In this document: positions 44,724 through 55,180 of the stretch, piece after piece
Layout of the letters: each line of letters begins with the position of its first letter
Position numbering within the stretch: position 1 is the first letter of the stretch
Origin: Sorex araneus
Taxonomy: Eukaryota; Chordata; Mammalia; Eulipotyphla; Soricidae
Reading direction: 5' to 3'
Length of the DNA stretch: 64,000 bases
Assembly (NCBI RefSeq): GCF_027595985.1
Contig: NC_073305.1
Coordinates: forward strand, 113,401,759 to 113,465,758
Program-made: the position numbers and the translations under genes
Notes under the pieces: generated by a model
The model's database searches: none
Seen by the model: only the letters and a program-made list of their open reading frames with translations
Told to the model about the DNA's origin: nothing

Positions 44724-47257
44724 TTGAATAGATGTGGCTCACTGCGTGCAGTTTCTATCTTCATCATCTACACACCAACTTCCAACTATGATGAAGAAGA
44801 AATTGAGAGGTTCTACATGGAACTGGAGACATTCTATAAAGAAGACCACATCTACAAGATCATTATTGGTGATTTTAATGCCAAGATAGGTTTGAGAAGG
44901 TAGCCTGAAGAACTCCACATTGGGACACATGGCCTAGAATGAAACGATCAGGGTGAGAGACTGTCTGAATTCATCATTTCGACCAAGACCATCCATGGTA
45001 ACTCACAGCTCCAGAAGGTCAAATCTAAACACTGAACATGGGAGTTTCCCAGTGGACAGTTCCACAATGAAATTGACTACATCATATTCAATCAAAGGTT
45101 TTGCCTGACCGATGTCGCTGTTGTCCCAAAATTCCAAACGGGATGAGACCATCGTCTCCTTTGTGCAAAATTCTACTTCACAGAGCAGGAGAAAAGTCTG
45201 CAAAATCTAAGAAGGCAACTCCCAGGATGACTACCAACTTGGAGCTTTTTGGCACTATTGCAGCAACATGGGAAGATGCCATCCACGACAAATACAATCA
45301 ACTGGTTCAGCACCTCCATGACTGTGCGAAGAATGCCGAGAGTGAGAAAGCCACAAACAGACGCCTGTCTTTGGAAACTCTCGAGCTGATTCGTCAACAT
45401 GGTTTGGCTCGAGCCTCAGGCAACCACAAGCTAACGTGTGAGCTCACAAAGCTGTGCAGAGATGTGATAAAGGAAGACCTCAAAGAGAGAAGAGCAGCAG
45501 TGTTGGCCAGTGCAGCAGAAGCCGGGAAAAGTATTCGCAAGGCTCGCCTGTCCTTCACCAACTACAAGACCAAGATGACTGCCCTCCGATGTCTTGATGG
45601 ATCTATCACATCCTCGAGAAAGGCGAAGGAGAAAATTATTCATGACTTCTACTCAGATCTCTTTGACAGCCATGTCCACCAGCCCACATACGAAATTCCG
45701 CAGGATGGATAAGTCGTTCCCAACGTTCTCCCTTCTGAAATCCGACATGCCATTTTGTTGGTACAGCACCTGGTCTGGACAAGGTCAGACACAAACACCT
45801 GAAGAATCTGCCACCAGTACTCATCAATACACTGGTTCGACTTTTCACACGCTACCTCTCTGAATGCAAGGTTCCATCTCAGTGGAAAACCAGTAGGACC
45901 ATTCTGTTGTACAAGAAGGGAAACATCCACGACATCGGCAACTATAGCCCAATCTGCCTGCTCTCTGTCATCTACAAGTTGTTCACTCGTGTCATCTTGA
46001 ATAGAATAGGCAGAACTCTAGATGAAGGACAACCTTTTGAGCAAGCTGGGTTCTGAAGGGGATTCAGCACAATAGACCATATCCACACAGTGACCAAATT
46101 CATGGAAGTTTTGCGAGAGTCCAAGATGCCTGTCTAATGTTCATCGACTTAAAAAAGGCCTTCAATTCTGTTGAGTCTGAGGCAGTCATTGAAGCCCTGG
46201 CCAAGCAGGGCATTTAAACTCAGTATATCAAAATCCTCCGCTAGCTGTATTGTGGATTCACCACCAGGATCTCACCATTCTACAAGGAAGTGATCATTGT
46301 TGTAAAGAGAGGGGTGCGGCAGGGTGATACCATTTCACCGAAACTCTTTAGTGTCGCCCTCGAGAACATCATGAGACTACTAGAATGGGAAGGAATGGGA
46401 GTGAAGATAGAAGGTCGGCAATTACACCACCTCCGCTTCGCTGATGACATTGTTCTATTAACACCAAACATTAGCCAAGCAGCACAAATGCTGGCCAACT
46501 TTGACCACTAGTGTGGAAAGGTCGGATTGCAGCTGAATCTCAACAAGACCATGTTCATGAAAAATGAACTGGTCCCTGAAGCTCCCTTTTCTCTCAATGG
46601 AATGAACATCTCCAAATGCAGCAGCTATGTGTACCTGGGTTGAGAAATCAACATGAGGAAAGACTTGGTGCCAGAACTATGCAGGAGGATAAGAGCAGCG
46701 TTGAATGCCTTCAAAAGTGTCGAAGAAGTGGTTAAGAGAATGAAGAACCTCCGACTTCAGGCACATCTTCTCGATTTCACCATTCTTCCTGTACTAACAT
46801 ATGCCTCAGTGACCTGGGCCCTATGCAAACAAGATGAGAATGCTTTTAGGGTATCCCAAAGAGGAATCGAAAGAGCTATGCTAGGAGTATCACGTCTCTC
46901 GCAAGTGAGAGAAGGAATCCGGAGTTATGACCTCTGTCGACAGTCAAGAATCAGGGATGCTGTCTCGTTTGCGAAGGCATCAAATATCAGATGGGCCGGT
47001 CATGTAATGTGATTCAGAGACGTCCACTGGACTAGAGCTGTTACCGACTGGATTCCACGGACATCAGAAGTCCTCGTGGCTGCCCACCAACTAGATGGTC
47101 AGATTTCTTTGTCAAATCCCTGAATGAATGATTTTAGGCTCTTCATGTGGCTGGAGCAAGCAGATATCATTGGGCTGCACTAGCACCCTACAGAGACAAA
47201 TGGAGACGTTACTGGCACCCACTCAAGCAAATCAAAGATCAATGGGATGACAAGTGA
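44724..47257 (+). pseudogene. RTE ORF: endonuclease and reverse transcriptase, broken
   Basis: Encoded a protein that nicks target DNA and copies element RNA. Visible in order: endonuclease core (YTPTSNYDEEE, GDFNAKIG, 44780-44895); linker (203-codon frame 45101-45712, with MTTNLELFGTIAATWEDA); RT fingers and palm (FIDLKKAF about 46140-46165; RGVRQGDTISPKLF 46310-46350; RFADDIVLL 46435-46461); thumb and C-terminus (46653-47012, RWAGHVM). The last codons spell DKWRRYWHPLKQIKDQWDDK, then TGA at 47255. Breaks include stops after EIPQDG (45710), near 46136 and 46054, at 46509, plus at least two frame changes. No intact frame spans both domains. Confidence 0.88.
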
Positions 47258-47267
47258 TACAAGTGAC
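47258..47267 (+). other. RTE 3' UTR and microsatellite tail
   Basis: Only about 10 nt separate the stop codon from the TSD. With the preceding bases it forms a gtgatacaagtgac tail, the same type of repeat (gtgacagtgacag, gtgatacagtgat, acagtgctacagtg) that ends the RTE-tailed SINEs. Very short 3' UTRs and repeat tails are typical of RTE elements. Confidence 0.8.
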
Positions 47268-47344
47268 AAATATTAATACATCATATAAATACACAAATAA
47301 ATAGGATAGCTAAAAGTCAGGTGTGAAATCTGGCATACTCTCGT

Positions 47345-47825
47345 TTTATAAAAGACAACACACAAAATCTTCAACACACAACACACACATAACACTCATC
47401 TGCAATACACAACACTAAAGCACAATATACAATAGCACATTGGCACAGTACAACACACAACACTAAATACATCATACAACAACATATAACACAACAATGT
47501 AATACAGTACACAACAACACAACACAGAACTATTGGGGACAAAGATAGATAAAGTAGATAAAGAAGACAGACATGATGGGCAGTTTATGGGACCTTTAAA
47601 CCCAGAATGCTGGCGTCCAGAGGGGAAATGCTGCCCTAGTGAGGGTGCCATAGCAACACAACCACACAATCACACAACTATACAACACAGAACCACACAC
47701 AACATAACACAATTACACTACACAATATACAACAGCACAACACAAAACTACCCTACCACGCAACACACAATTGCACAACACACAGCTACACAACACACAA
47801 CTACATACTACTACAAAGCTATCCT
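47345..47825 (+). repeat. CA-rich minisatellite (acacaacac-type), interrupted
   Basis: Degenerate tandem array built from acaacacac, aatacaca and ctacacaac variants, lying just 3' of the RTE. A non-repetitive 125-bp island (47530-47655, with gtccagaggggaaatgctgcc) splits it. Frames through it (for example 47533-47901) are low-complexity Thr/His/Gln-rich and are not genes. Confidence 0.85.
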
Positions 47826-48271
47826 TTTGGAACATCACAATTCTCCGCAGGTTATATCTCCATGCTTGTTTCATTCTTCCCAGGCACTCAAATTATTTTA
47901 ACTCCCTGTTTCTGGCAGGTATGTCACCACCTGGCCTTTATCATTTCAGGATTCTGTCATCTCCATTTTTAGCATCATGTCATTTTCAGGCACAGTTTCT
48001 CCTAAAGTCAGCTTTGGCTAGTAGAGAAAAGCTAGCACTGAAACTTTTACCTTTCACTGATGCAGTGTCCTTGGCCTCTGACACTCCTGTGGATGAATAA
48101 TACATCTTGTGGGTCTTCTAAACACATACTTTGCATCTAGCACATCCAAATTCTGACATCATTTAATCTCTTTCTTTGTTAGCTTCTACTGCAAGTCAGC
48201 ATTTCAACTTTGTTTAGTGGAAAACTGTAGTTTTGTTTTTGTTTTTAAATTTTTTTCATGTTTTTAGGTTT
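47826..48271. other. Unassigned stretch
   Basis: No recognised gene or repeat; ends in a T-rich run before the SINE. Confidence 0.35.
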
Positions 48272-48522
48272 CATCACTGTATCACTGCATCACTGTCATC
48301 CCATTGTTCATCAATTTGCTTTAGCAGGCACCAGTAACGTCTCCATTGTGAGACTTCTTGTTACTATTTTTGGCATATCAAATACTTCACAGTTAGCTTG
48401 CCAGGCTCTGCCATGCAGGCGAGATACTCTCAGTAGCTTGCCAGGGTCTCTGAGAGAGGCAGAGGAATCAAACCCAGGTCATCCACGTGCAAGGCAAATG
48501 CCCTATCCACTGAACTATACTA
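48272..48522 (-). mobile_element. RTE-tailed SINE
   Basis: Antisense chimeric class: tail atcactgtatcactgcatc, terminus tcatcaatttgctttagcagg, gttactatttttggcatatc, the RTE-5'UTR-like block, tcaaacccaggtcatcc. The head end is degraded. Confidence 0.9.
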
Positions 48523-48540
48523 AGAACTAGTTTATATGGG

Positions 48541-48710
48541 TGCCAGAGAGATAATAAAGCAAATAGTGCACTTACCTTGCATTCAGCTTAGGAAAAATTT
48601 GATCCCTGGTACTACATATGGTCCGCTAAGCCCTGCCAGGATTGATCCCTTAGCTCAGAACAAGGAACATGCCATGAGAACCACCAGGTGTGACCCAAAA
48701 ATAAAAAAGA
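48541..48710 (+). mobile_element. SOR-like SINE
   Basis: Sense: tgccagagagataataaagc, acttaccttgcattcagc, tttgatccctggtac, ccaggattgatcccttagc, ccaggtgtgacccaaaaat, A-rich tail. Confidence 0.8.
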
Positions 48711-49373
48711 ATTAATTTATATCAACTTCAGAACATCTTTGCAAAAAATGACAAATTTCTTTATATCATCTTATTTCTCATACATTTGTTCCTGGCTCCT
48801 GTCAGAAATTTTTTGCTATATCTTAGAGCTTTCCTTGTAGAGAAAGTATAGGAATCACAGAATTTTGCCATGATATAACACCTGTCTCTTAAGAGAGAGG
48901 CAACAACATTGTTTTCACTGTGTTCCTACTTGGCATTGTGTCTTCCTTAAATGGCCAACTATGATCCACATCTATAGGCTCAGGCAGGTCAAAACTTCTG
49001 AAAAACTAAGGTATTCAAAGTATTGCAAGTATCTTCTCATTGTCTTTTTTCTCCTTGTCAGAGTCCCTGGTTTTCCCAAATAAAGCTCTAATCTTGGGAA
49101 AAGAAAATTCTTTTTTTGAGGTTCAGCAACTCTGCCACTAGGTTTTGATGTTGGTCCTAAACTTTTATTGCTCTCCTGTTTAATAAATGAAAGTTTCTTT
49201 TTATGAAACCAGATTATGCCAACTTTCACACCTGGCTTTTAATTGTATTCTACTTGTGTTTGCATGTATTTACATGATTTATTAAATGCTTAAGATAATG
49301 TTCTTATAATGAAGAAAATAAAAACACATACTATGCTTTTATTCTATATTTGTTCTATGTTCATATCATAATA
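48711..49373. other. Unassigned stretch
   Basis: No recognised repeat or gene. Confidence 0.35.
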
Positions 49374-49377
49374 CTTC

Positions 49378-49991
49378 TGTTATGGAGAAGATGAGGAGGG
49401 AGGGTCAAGAGTGAGGATGGAGGGGTCAAACCACCAATAGATCACTCCACAACCCTTTTAAGACATGTATGATCCAGCTGATTATCCTACAAGCTTTATT
49501 TGCATAAGGACATATGAGATCATCTTACAAATTCTAATAATGCCATATACATTCTGATTGGTCATCATCCACAATCACTTGAAACCCTCATTTGTATACA
49601 CAATCCAATTGCTCTATCCAACCAGATAATCTCACAGGGCGTACTCACTCAGAAGAAACAACTATGGAGTTAGCACACAAAGTGTATTTAAACCCAGACC
49701 ACTGTATAATGAGTGTGTGTGAATGAAGCAGAAGAGATAAGCAGCATGCAGCAAACCACAAGCCGTGAGCAGAGTGACAGGGAGAAGAAAAGGAACAGTA
49801 ATCAGAGTTGCTGTTTCAGATGCAGACATTTCTGTTTCTATGAGTACTGCAGCTGGCAGAGATTTACCCAGATGAGTTGTTAAATAAAGAGTTGTTCAGT
49901 GTTCTGTAACACAGAAGACCTCTGGTGGCCTGCATGTTAGTCTCGTGTACCTTCCACAATAAACCAGAGCTAGTCTGGATCTGCTCTAACA
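49378..49991 (+). mobile_element. Solo LTR, class I ERV-like
   Basis: 614 bp bounded by TG (tgttatgg) and CA (ctctaaca), flanked by a 4-bp TSD (cttc) at 49374-49377 and 49992-49995, as expected of class I retroviral integration. Inside: TATA box tatttaaa (49684-49691) and AATAAA at 49883 and 49958. A U3 with ctttatttgcataaggac (octamer-like atttgcat near 49499) precedes them. No primer-binding site, gag, pol or env beside it, so it is probably a recombined solo LTR. Confidence 0.82.
49684..49691 (+). promoter_or_regulatory. LTR TATA box
   Basis: tatttaaa in gtgtatttaaaccc, about 190 bp upstream of the first AATAAA, consistent with a U3 promoter and an R region ending near 49905. Current activity unknown. 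Confidence 0.55.
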
Positions 49992-49995
49992 CTTC

Positions 49996-50454
49996 TAAGG
50001 TAACCAAAGTGAAGAAAATTAGTTAATGTGAAGCTTAGAGACTTTAAGGAATTTATGCTGAGTCTTGAATGCTTAAAAATTCCAGAGAAAAAAGCATAGA
50101 AGAAAAACAAAATTTGTAAATATTCCTGTCATGTGTCTGTCAGGATCAAAGAGGACCCAGAAAATGGAAAAGGCAAAGGAAAACCCTGCAGTTTTTCTAA
50201 GATCATCAGAAACCAAAAGCTACAAAATTTTTTTTCAAGAACTCTCTTGACTTGTAAAGTACAAACTCTAGCCTTTGCTTCTCCTTTGCTGTTTTCAGTC
50301 TTCTAATTTCACTGCCTGCCAACAAAACCTTCAGAATTTACTATTCCCTAGGACTCTGTTCTTTTATCTTAAATCAACATTATCCATTGTTCACCTTGTT
50401 CATACTCTTAACTGTGGTATTTGTCTACATCCAAGAATTCAAAACTCAGTGTTT
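49996..50454. other. Unassigned stretch
   Basis: No recognised repeat or gene; no retroviral coding remnants beside the LTR. Confidence 0.35.
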
Positions 50455-50636
50455 TTTCTTTCTCTTTATTTTTGTTCTTGAGCCACACCCAGCAATGCTC
50501 AGGGATTGTTCCTGGCTCTACACTCAAGAACTACTCCTAGCAGTGCTTGGGTGTCCATATGGGGTACAGAGAACAAACCCGTTTCAGTTGCATGCAAGGA
50601 AAACACTCTACCCTCTGTACTACCTCTCCAGGCCAT
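50455..50636 (-). mobile_element. SOR-like SINE
   Basis: Antisense: T-rich start, gagccacacccagcaatgctc, ctacactcaagaactactcc, gagaacaaacccgtttcag, gtactacctctccaggcc. Confidence 0.85.
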
Positions 50637-50771
50637 CAAAAATTAGTGTATTTTCTTTAGACAATTAGCACTTTCTGAGGTCCAGAGTCATGCTTGGTGA
50701 ATGGTATTGCAATTGTTAACCTCCCATGTGGGAAGAATTTATGGCTGCCACATTTTAGCATAATTCATATC

Positions 50772-50978
50772 ACTGCCACTCTATCACTGTCATCCCATTG
50801 TTTATTGATTTACTAAAGCGGGTGCCAGTGACATCTCCATTCATCCCAGCCCTGAGATCTTAGCAGCTTCTCCTTACTCCTCTTTCCCAATGACTCTTTC
50901 AGGGTCAAGGGAATGAGACATGTTAATGTTACTGTTTTTGGCATATCGAATACACCACAGGGAGCTTGCCAAGCTATT
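50772..50978 (-). mobile_element. Internally deleted RTE (long 5' UTR class)
   Basis: Antisense: tail ctctatcactgtcatccc, terminus gcgggtgccagtgacatc, then ccagccctgagatcttagc...gactctttcagggtcaagg, gttactgtttttggcatatcg and gagcttgcc. Same order as the copies at 20.1 and 22.9 kb; no tRNA-like head. Confidence 0.78.
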
Positions 50979-51067
50979 CCAAATCCAAGTGATAACTGAC
51001 GATATTTTGTTATAATTTATTATAAATGGAACTGATACACTTTTTTCCTTAACAAAAACACTGACTA

Positions 51068-51222
51068 TTCTCGTTGGAGTGACTGTGGGTAGGACATTGC
51101 CTTGCATGTGGCCAACTGGGTTTGATTTCAGGTATCCTGTATCCCCTGAGCCTACAGGAGTGGTTGCTGAGTGGTCCCAGCAATAAGCCCTGAACATCAC
51201 AGGGTGTGACCCAGAAACCAAC
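51068..51222 (+). mobile_element. SOR-like SINE
   Basis: Sense: cgttggagtgactgtgggta, cattgccttgcatgtggcc, ctgggtttgatttcaggtat, caataagccctgaacatc, gggtgtgacccagaaacc. Confidence 0.75.
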
Positions 51223-51274
51223 CTTGATTCATGGAATCATTTCTAGTCCTTCCTCTGCCTCTCCCTTTCCCCTA

Positions 51275-52045
51275 TTTAAATTTTTTTTTTATTTTATTGA
51301 ATCAATGTGAAAAAGATACAAAGCTTTCAGGTTTAAGTTTCAGTCATATAGTGATTAAATCTCCATCCCTTCACCAGTGCACATGTTCCACCACCAAGAA
51401 CCCCAATATACTCCCCCACTCGCCGCCCACGTGAGTGGCTAATGATCTTCACTTTATTCTCTCTATACTTTGAATACATTCAATATTTCAATAGAGAACT
51501 CACTATTATTATTTGGAATTTTCCCCCAACAATCAAGCCTGCTGAAAAGGCATCACTTAATAATTTGTTTTCCATTGTTGAGAATGAAGACTTTATGAGC
51601 TCGGTTTTGAATTTCTGATATTTTAGTTCAGTTCACAGTCTAGATACATTTCTGTACGAAGCCACTCTGGGTGCCAAAATGGGTCAGAAGACCTCTCGGA
51701 TCATAGTCTTTAAGGAGCAGAGGGTCCGTTTCGGCACATGGCAGCTCTGGATCTTATCTAGGCAAAGGGCGTGCCGGTAAAGCCTCCCCTTCCATGATCG
51801 CCTAGAAGCAACATCTTAGAAGGTGGGAATCTTAGGAGGTGGCTCTAGCCACGTGGATGTTGTTGCTGCCGCCATTTTCCGAGTAGAAATACAGGGTGGA
51901 GAGGGAAAATCTCTCCCCTGGCGGCTTGGGGTTGTAGCACAGCTCTCAGTCTAGATGCATTTCTGTAAGAAGCTGCTCTGGGTGCCAAAATCGGCTAGAA
52001 GACCTCTCAGATCATAGTCTTTAGGAGCAGAGGGTCCCGTTACTA
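51275..52045 (-). mobile_element. Composite element with L1-like 3' tail, antisense
   Basis: Read on the minus strand it starts with a GC-rich 5' region holding two copies of a 95-bp module (52041-51947 and 51730-51636) around a segment with aaaatggcggc (51878-51868). It continues through gactgtgaactgaac and a gggggaaaattccaaataata body shared with 1690-1760. It ends in an L1-3'UTR-like tail (ttcttggtggtggaac, gcactggtgaaggg, tcaataaaat). No ORF1 or ORF2 is visible. Not a family I recognise; the tail suggests mobilisation by L1. Confidence 0.6.
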
Positions 52046-53000
52046 AATTTTTGAGAATTAAACTAAAACTTTATAAAGAAAATATTGTAAGTATTTTTAA
52101 ATAATTTGAGTAAATTTTATTATTATGAAATTAAAATTGTTATTTTAAAAATAAATCAATTTTTAAATATTTATTTTTAAAAATTAATCAATTCATAAGA
52201 TCTTTCAATGTCTCTTTCAATGTCAGTGTATTTAGTAAATGCTTTGTGATGTTACAAAAGTTCTCAGAATATAAGGACAGGAACAGTGAAAAAGTTATAC
52301 AGAACACCACTGACTTTCCTGTATCCAACGCCCCAAATTTTTTGAATCCCAAACCAGACAGACTATGTTGTCTGGTAAGCACATATAGTTTACATTCAAA
52401 TTGATATTATAAGTCAAATTAAGAGAATTGTGTCTATGTAACCACTGAGTTGACCCTTCTTTTCAACTTCAGTGTTCTCATTGAGATCTGTTATATTCCC
52501 CTTTGGCCCTAAATTCAGCTTACCTTCTTAGGCCTTATATTATCATATGCATCCTGTGCTAGAGTCTACAGCACATTTTGAATCCTCAAAGCAAAAGTCC
52601 CTCCTGGGATCAGACTGAGAAAGAGAATGCAGGCACAAGGAAGTCATCCAAGTTGATGGAAAAGGAGATTGTCCTGAGAAAATACAAGTTCTTTGGGACA
52701 AAGTGCCACTGAATGATAGGGGGAAGCCGTGAACAAAGGTCTAGGGGAAAATGAGTCAGAGAAAGAGCCACTGGCGGAGATTCTAGGGGTACCAGTAGCT
52801 TAGATGGAAATGCACTAATTTTAGGCACTGAAATGACATTGAGACAGAAAATGAGTTGCCACTGATAATAAGAATAAACATAGTGAGTGATGGCAGCAAA
52901 GTAAATTACAATTTCTAAAAGAGTCCTGATTCAGAAAAATGTAAAAATATTGGGAAAAAAGGTCTAATTTGAAACTTGTTCTTTCTAATCAAGAAGCATT
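52046..53000. other. Unassigned stretch
   Basis: No recognised repeat or gene; AT-rich at 52050-52190. Confidence 0.35.
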
Positions 53001-53004
53001 TCCC

Positions 53005-53130
53005 CAGGGGTCAGGGAGACAGCCCAAAGTATAGTTGCACATGTTTCACACGCAGAAGACCCAGGTTCCATTCCCAGGACCTCATAGACCCAGAGTGACC
53101 CCAATCACCAAATACCAAGCCAGGAGTGTG
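53005..53130 (+). mobile_element. Diverged SOR-like SINE fragment
   Basis: Sense relic: ggggtcagggagacagcccaa, gcacatgtttcacacgcag, cccaggttccattcccagg, then a degraded body. Confidence 0.5.
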
Positions 53131-53440
53131 GTGCTTACACATTTGGTTGTGTGTGTCCTGGGCACACACATCAAGTGGTGGTGCTTGCATATTCACCTAC
53201 TGTGCTTACCAAGGCTCATGTAATTTTAATTGAGATGCTTGCATATGTTTTCTCTAAATATCACACGTACGTAGTTGTGGTGTGCATGCACATTCTAGTT
53301 TTAGTGCTCACTGAAGTGGTCACATACATGATCTCCCATATTTATACTTCAGGACTCAGTGCTCACACAGCTTTTGGTTACAGGGCTTACCGACATGCAC
53401 TCCCTTTGGTTGCAATGTTGGCACACATCTGGTTGTGTCA
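53120..53440 (+). repeat. Degenerate minisatellite-like stretch
   Basis: Repeated phrases gtgcttacacatttggttgt, gtggtgcttgcatattcacc, gatgcttgcatatg, gtgctcacacagcttttgg and acacatctggttgtg suggest an imperfect tandem of 40-60 bp units. It ends exactly where the RTE fragment begins. Confidence 0.45.
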
Positions 53441-53506
53441 TGAGTTTGTCATATCGACCAAGACCATCCATGGTAACACACAGTTCCAGAAGGCCGAATC
53501 TAAACA

Positions 53507-54260
53507 ATGGACATGGTAGTCTCCCGGTGGACAGTTACACAACAAAATAGACCAAATCATATTCAATTGAAGGTTTTGCCTAATCGATGTTGCTGTTGTC
53601 CCAAAATTCCAAACAGGATCAGAACACCGTCTCATTCATGGAAAATTCTACTTCACAGAGCAGGGAGAAAGGACGCAAAGTTTAAGTTTAAGAAGAGAAG
53701 TCATGGAATGACCACCAATGGGGAGCTCTTTGGTACTATTGAGGCAACATGGGAAGATGCCATTCTCGACAACATTGATGAGGAATATGATACACTGGTT
53801 CAGCACATCCATGACTACTCAAGGAATGCCGAGAGTGGGAAAGCCACAGACGCCTGCCTTCGGAAACTCTTGAGCTCATTCACCAATGTGGTTTGGCACT
53901 AGCCTCAGGCAACCACAAGCTGACGTCCGACTCACAAAGCTGTGCAGAGAAGTGACAAAGGAATACCTCAAAGAGAGAAGAGCAGCAGTGTTGGCCAGTG
54001 CAGCAGAAACTGGGAAAAGTATTTGCAATTCTTGCCTGTCCTTCGCCAACTACAAGACCAAGATGACTGCCCTCTGATGTTCTGATGGACATATCACATC
54101 TTCCAGAAGGACAATGCAGAGGATAATTCACAACTTCTACTCGGATCTCTTTGACAGCCATGTAAACCTGCCCACATACCAAATTCCACAGGATGGATAT
54201 GTCATCCCCAATGTTCTCCCTTCTGAAATACAGCATACCATTTCCTCGGTAAAGAGGCAT
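53507..54260 (+). pseudogene. RTE endonuclease C-term and linker, broken
   Basis: Matches the 45030-45700 frame of locus 1: GQLHNKID-like start, NRCCCCPKIPNRI, HGMTTNGELFGTIEATWEDAI, then frameshift and LTKLCREVTKEYLKERRAAV. Several frame changes and stops separate it from the RT frame downstream. Confidence 0.8.
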
Positions 54261-54403
54261 ACAGCACCGGTCCAGACAAGGTCAGACCCAAACACCTGAA
54301 GAATCTGCCACCAGTACTCATAAATACACTGGCTCACCTCTTCGCATGTTACCTGTCAGAATGCAAGGTTCCATCCCAGTGGAAAACCAACAGGATAGTT
54401 CTG

Positions 54404-55147
54404 TTGTATAAGAAGAAAGACATCCACGACATCGACAACTATCGCCCAATCTGCCTGCTCTCTGTCATCTACAAGTTGTTTACTCGAGTCATCCTGAATA
54501 GAATAGGCAGAACACTAGATGAAGGACAACCATGCAAGAAAGCTGGGTTCCGAAAAGGATTCAGCATGATCAACCATATCCACATGGTGGCCAACCTCAG
54601 TGAAGTTTCACAAGAGTTCAAGATACCGCTCTGTCTAACGTTCATCAACTTAAAGAAGGCCTTTAATTCTGTTGAGACTGAGGCAGTCATCGAAGCCCTC
54701 ACCAAACAGGGCATTCAAACTCAGTACATCAGGATCCTCTGCAAGCTGCAGCATGGATTCAGCACCAGGATCTCACCATTCTACAAGGAAGTGATCATCA
54801 ACGGAAAGAGAGGGGCTCAGCAGGGCGATACCATTTCACCAAAACTCTTCGGTGCCAACCTCAAGAACATCATGCAACGACTGGAATGGGAAGGAATGGG
54901 AGTGAAGACAGATGGTTGGCAACTACACCACCTCCGCTTCACTGATGACATTGTTCTAATAACACCAAACATTAGCCAAGTGGTACAAATGCTGGCCGAC
55001 TTCTACCAAGAGTGTGGAAAGGTCAGACTGCAACTGAATCTCACCAAAACAATGTTCATGAAAAACAAACTAGTCCCTGACATTCCATTTGCTCTCAATG
55101 GAATCAACATTTCCAAATGCAGCAGCTATGTGTACCTGGGTCGATAA
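54404..55147 (+). pseudogene. RTE reverse transcriptase domain, 247 codons, inactive
   Basis: Longest open frame in the window. RT motifs in order: NYRPICLLSVIYKLFTRVI (fingers, residues 13-31), KAGFRKGFSMINHIH, motif A FINLKKAF (about residue 84), motif B-like GAQQGDTISPKLF (about 144-156), motif C FTDDIVLI (about 182). Motif A has Asn where RTs need the first catalytic Asp, while locus 1 has FIDLKKAF. Motif C is FTDD rather than FADD. No endonuclease is joined and no thumb follows, so this is a relic despite its open frame. Confidence 0.9.
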
Positions 55148-55180
55148 CTCAACATGAGGAACAACTTGGCGCCAGAACTG

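Larger units (their letters stand above)
44266..47267 (+). mobile_element. RTE-clade LINE with inverted 5' end
   Basis: About 3.0 kb, near the usual 3.2-3.3 kb of RTE elements. The 3' segment (about 44695-47267) is sense: endonuclease (GDFNAKIG), linker, reverse transcriptase (FIDLKKAF, RQGDTISPKLF, FADD) and C-terminal RWAGHVM. The 5' segment (44266 to about 44694) is antisense: 5' UTR plus the first endonuclease codons. The segments meet head to head and overlap by about 40 bp. A 9-bp TSD (aaatattaa) lies at 44257-44265 and 47268-47276. The arrangement and TSD match twin-primed insertion. Stops and frameshifts make it non-coding today. Confidence 0.9.
53441..55180 (+). mobile_element. RTE LINE fragment, sense (locus 2, block A)
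   Basis: 5'-truncated inside the endonuclease (STKTIHGN region), contiguous through linker and RT fingers/palm, and ending after NISKCSSYVYLGR with no thumb, terminus or tail. It parallels 44970-46670 of locus 1. It joins directly a second sense piece at 55181 that repeats the block starting near 53885. Confidence 0.88.

Noticed and set aside
45101-45712. 203-codon frame as a host gene
   Set aside because: Matches the linker of the second RTE copy (MTTN.ELFGTI.ATWEDA) and lies between RTE endonuclease and RT.
47345-47825. CRISPR-like array of short CA-rich repeats
   Set aside because: Units are degenerate, unspaced and low-complexity in a mammalian genome; no regular repeat-spacer pattern.
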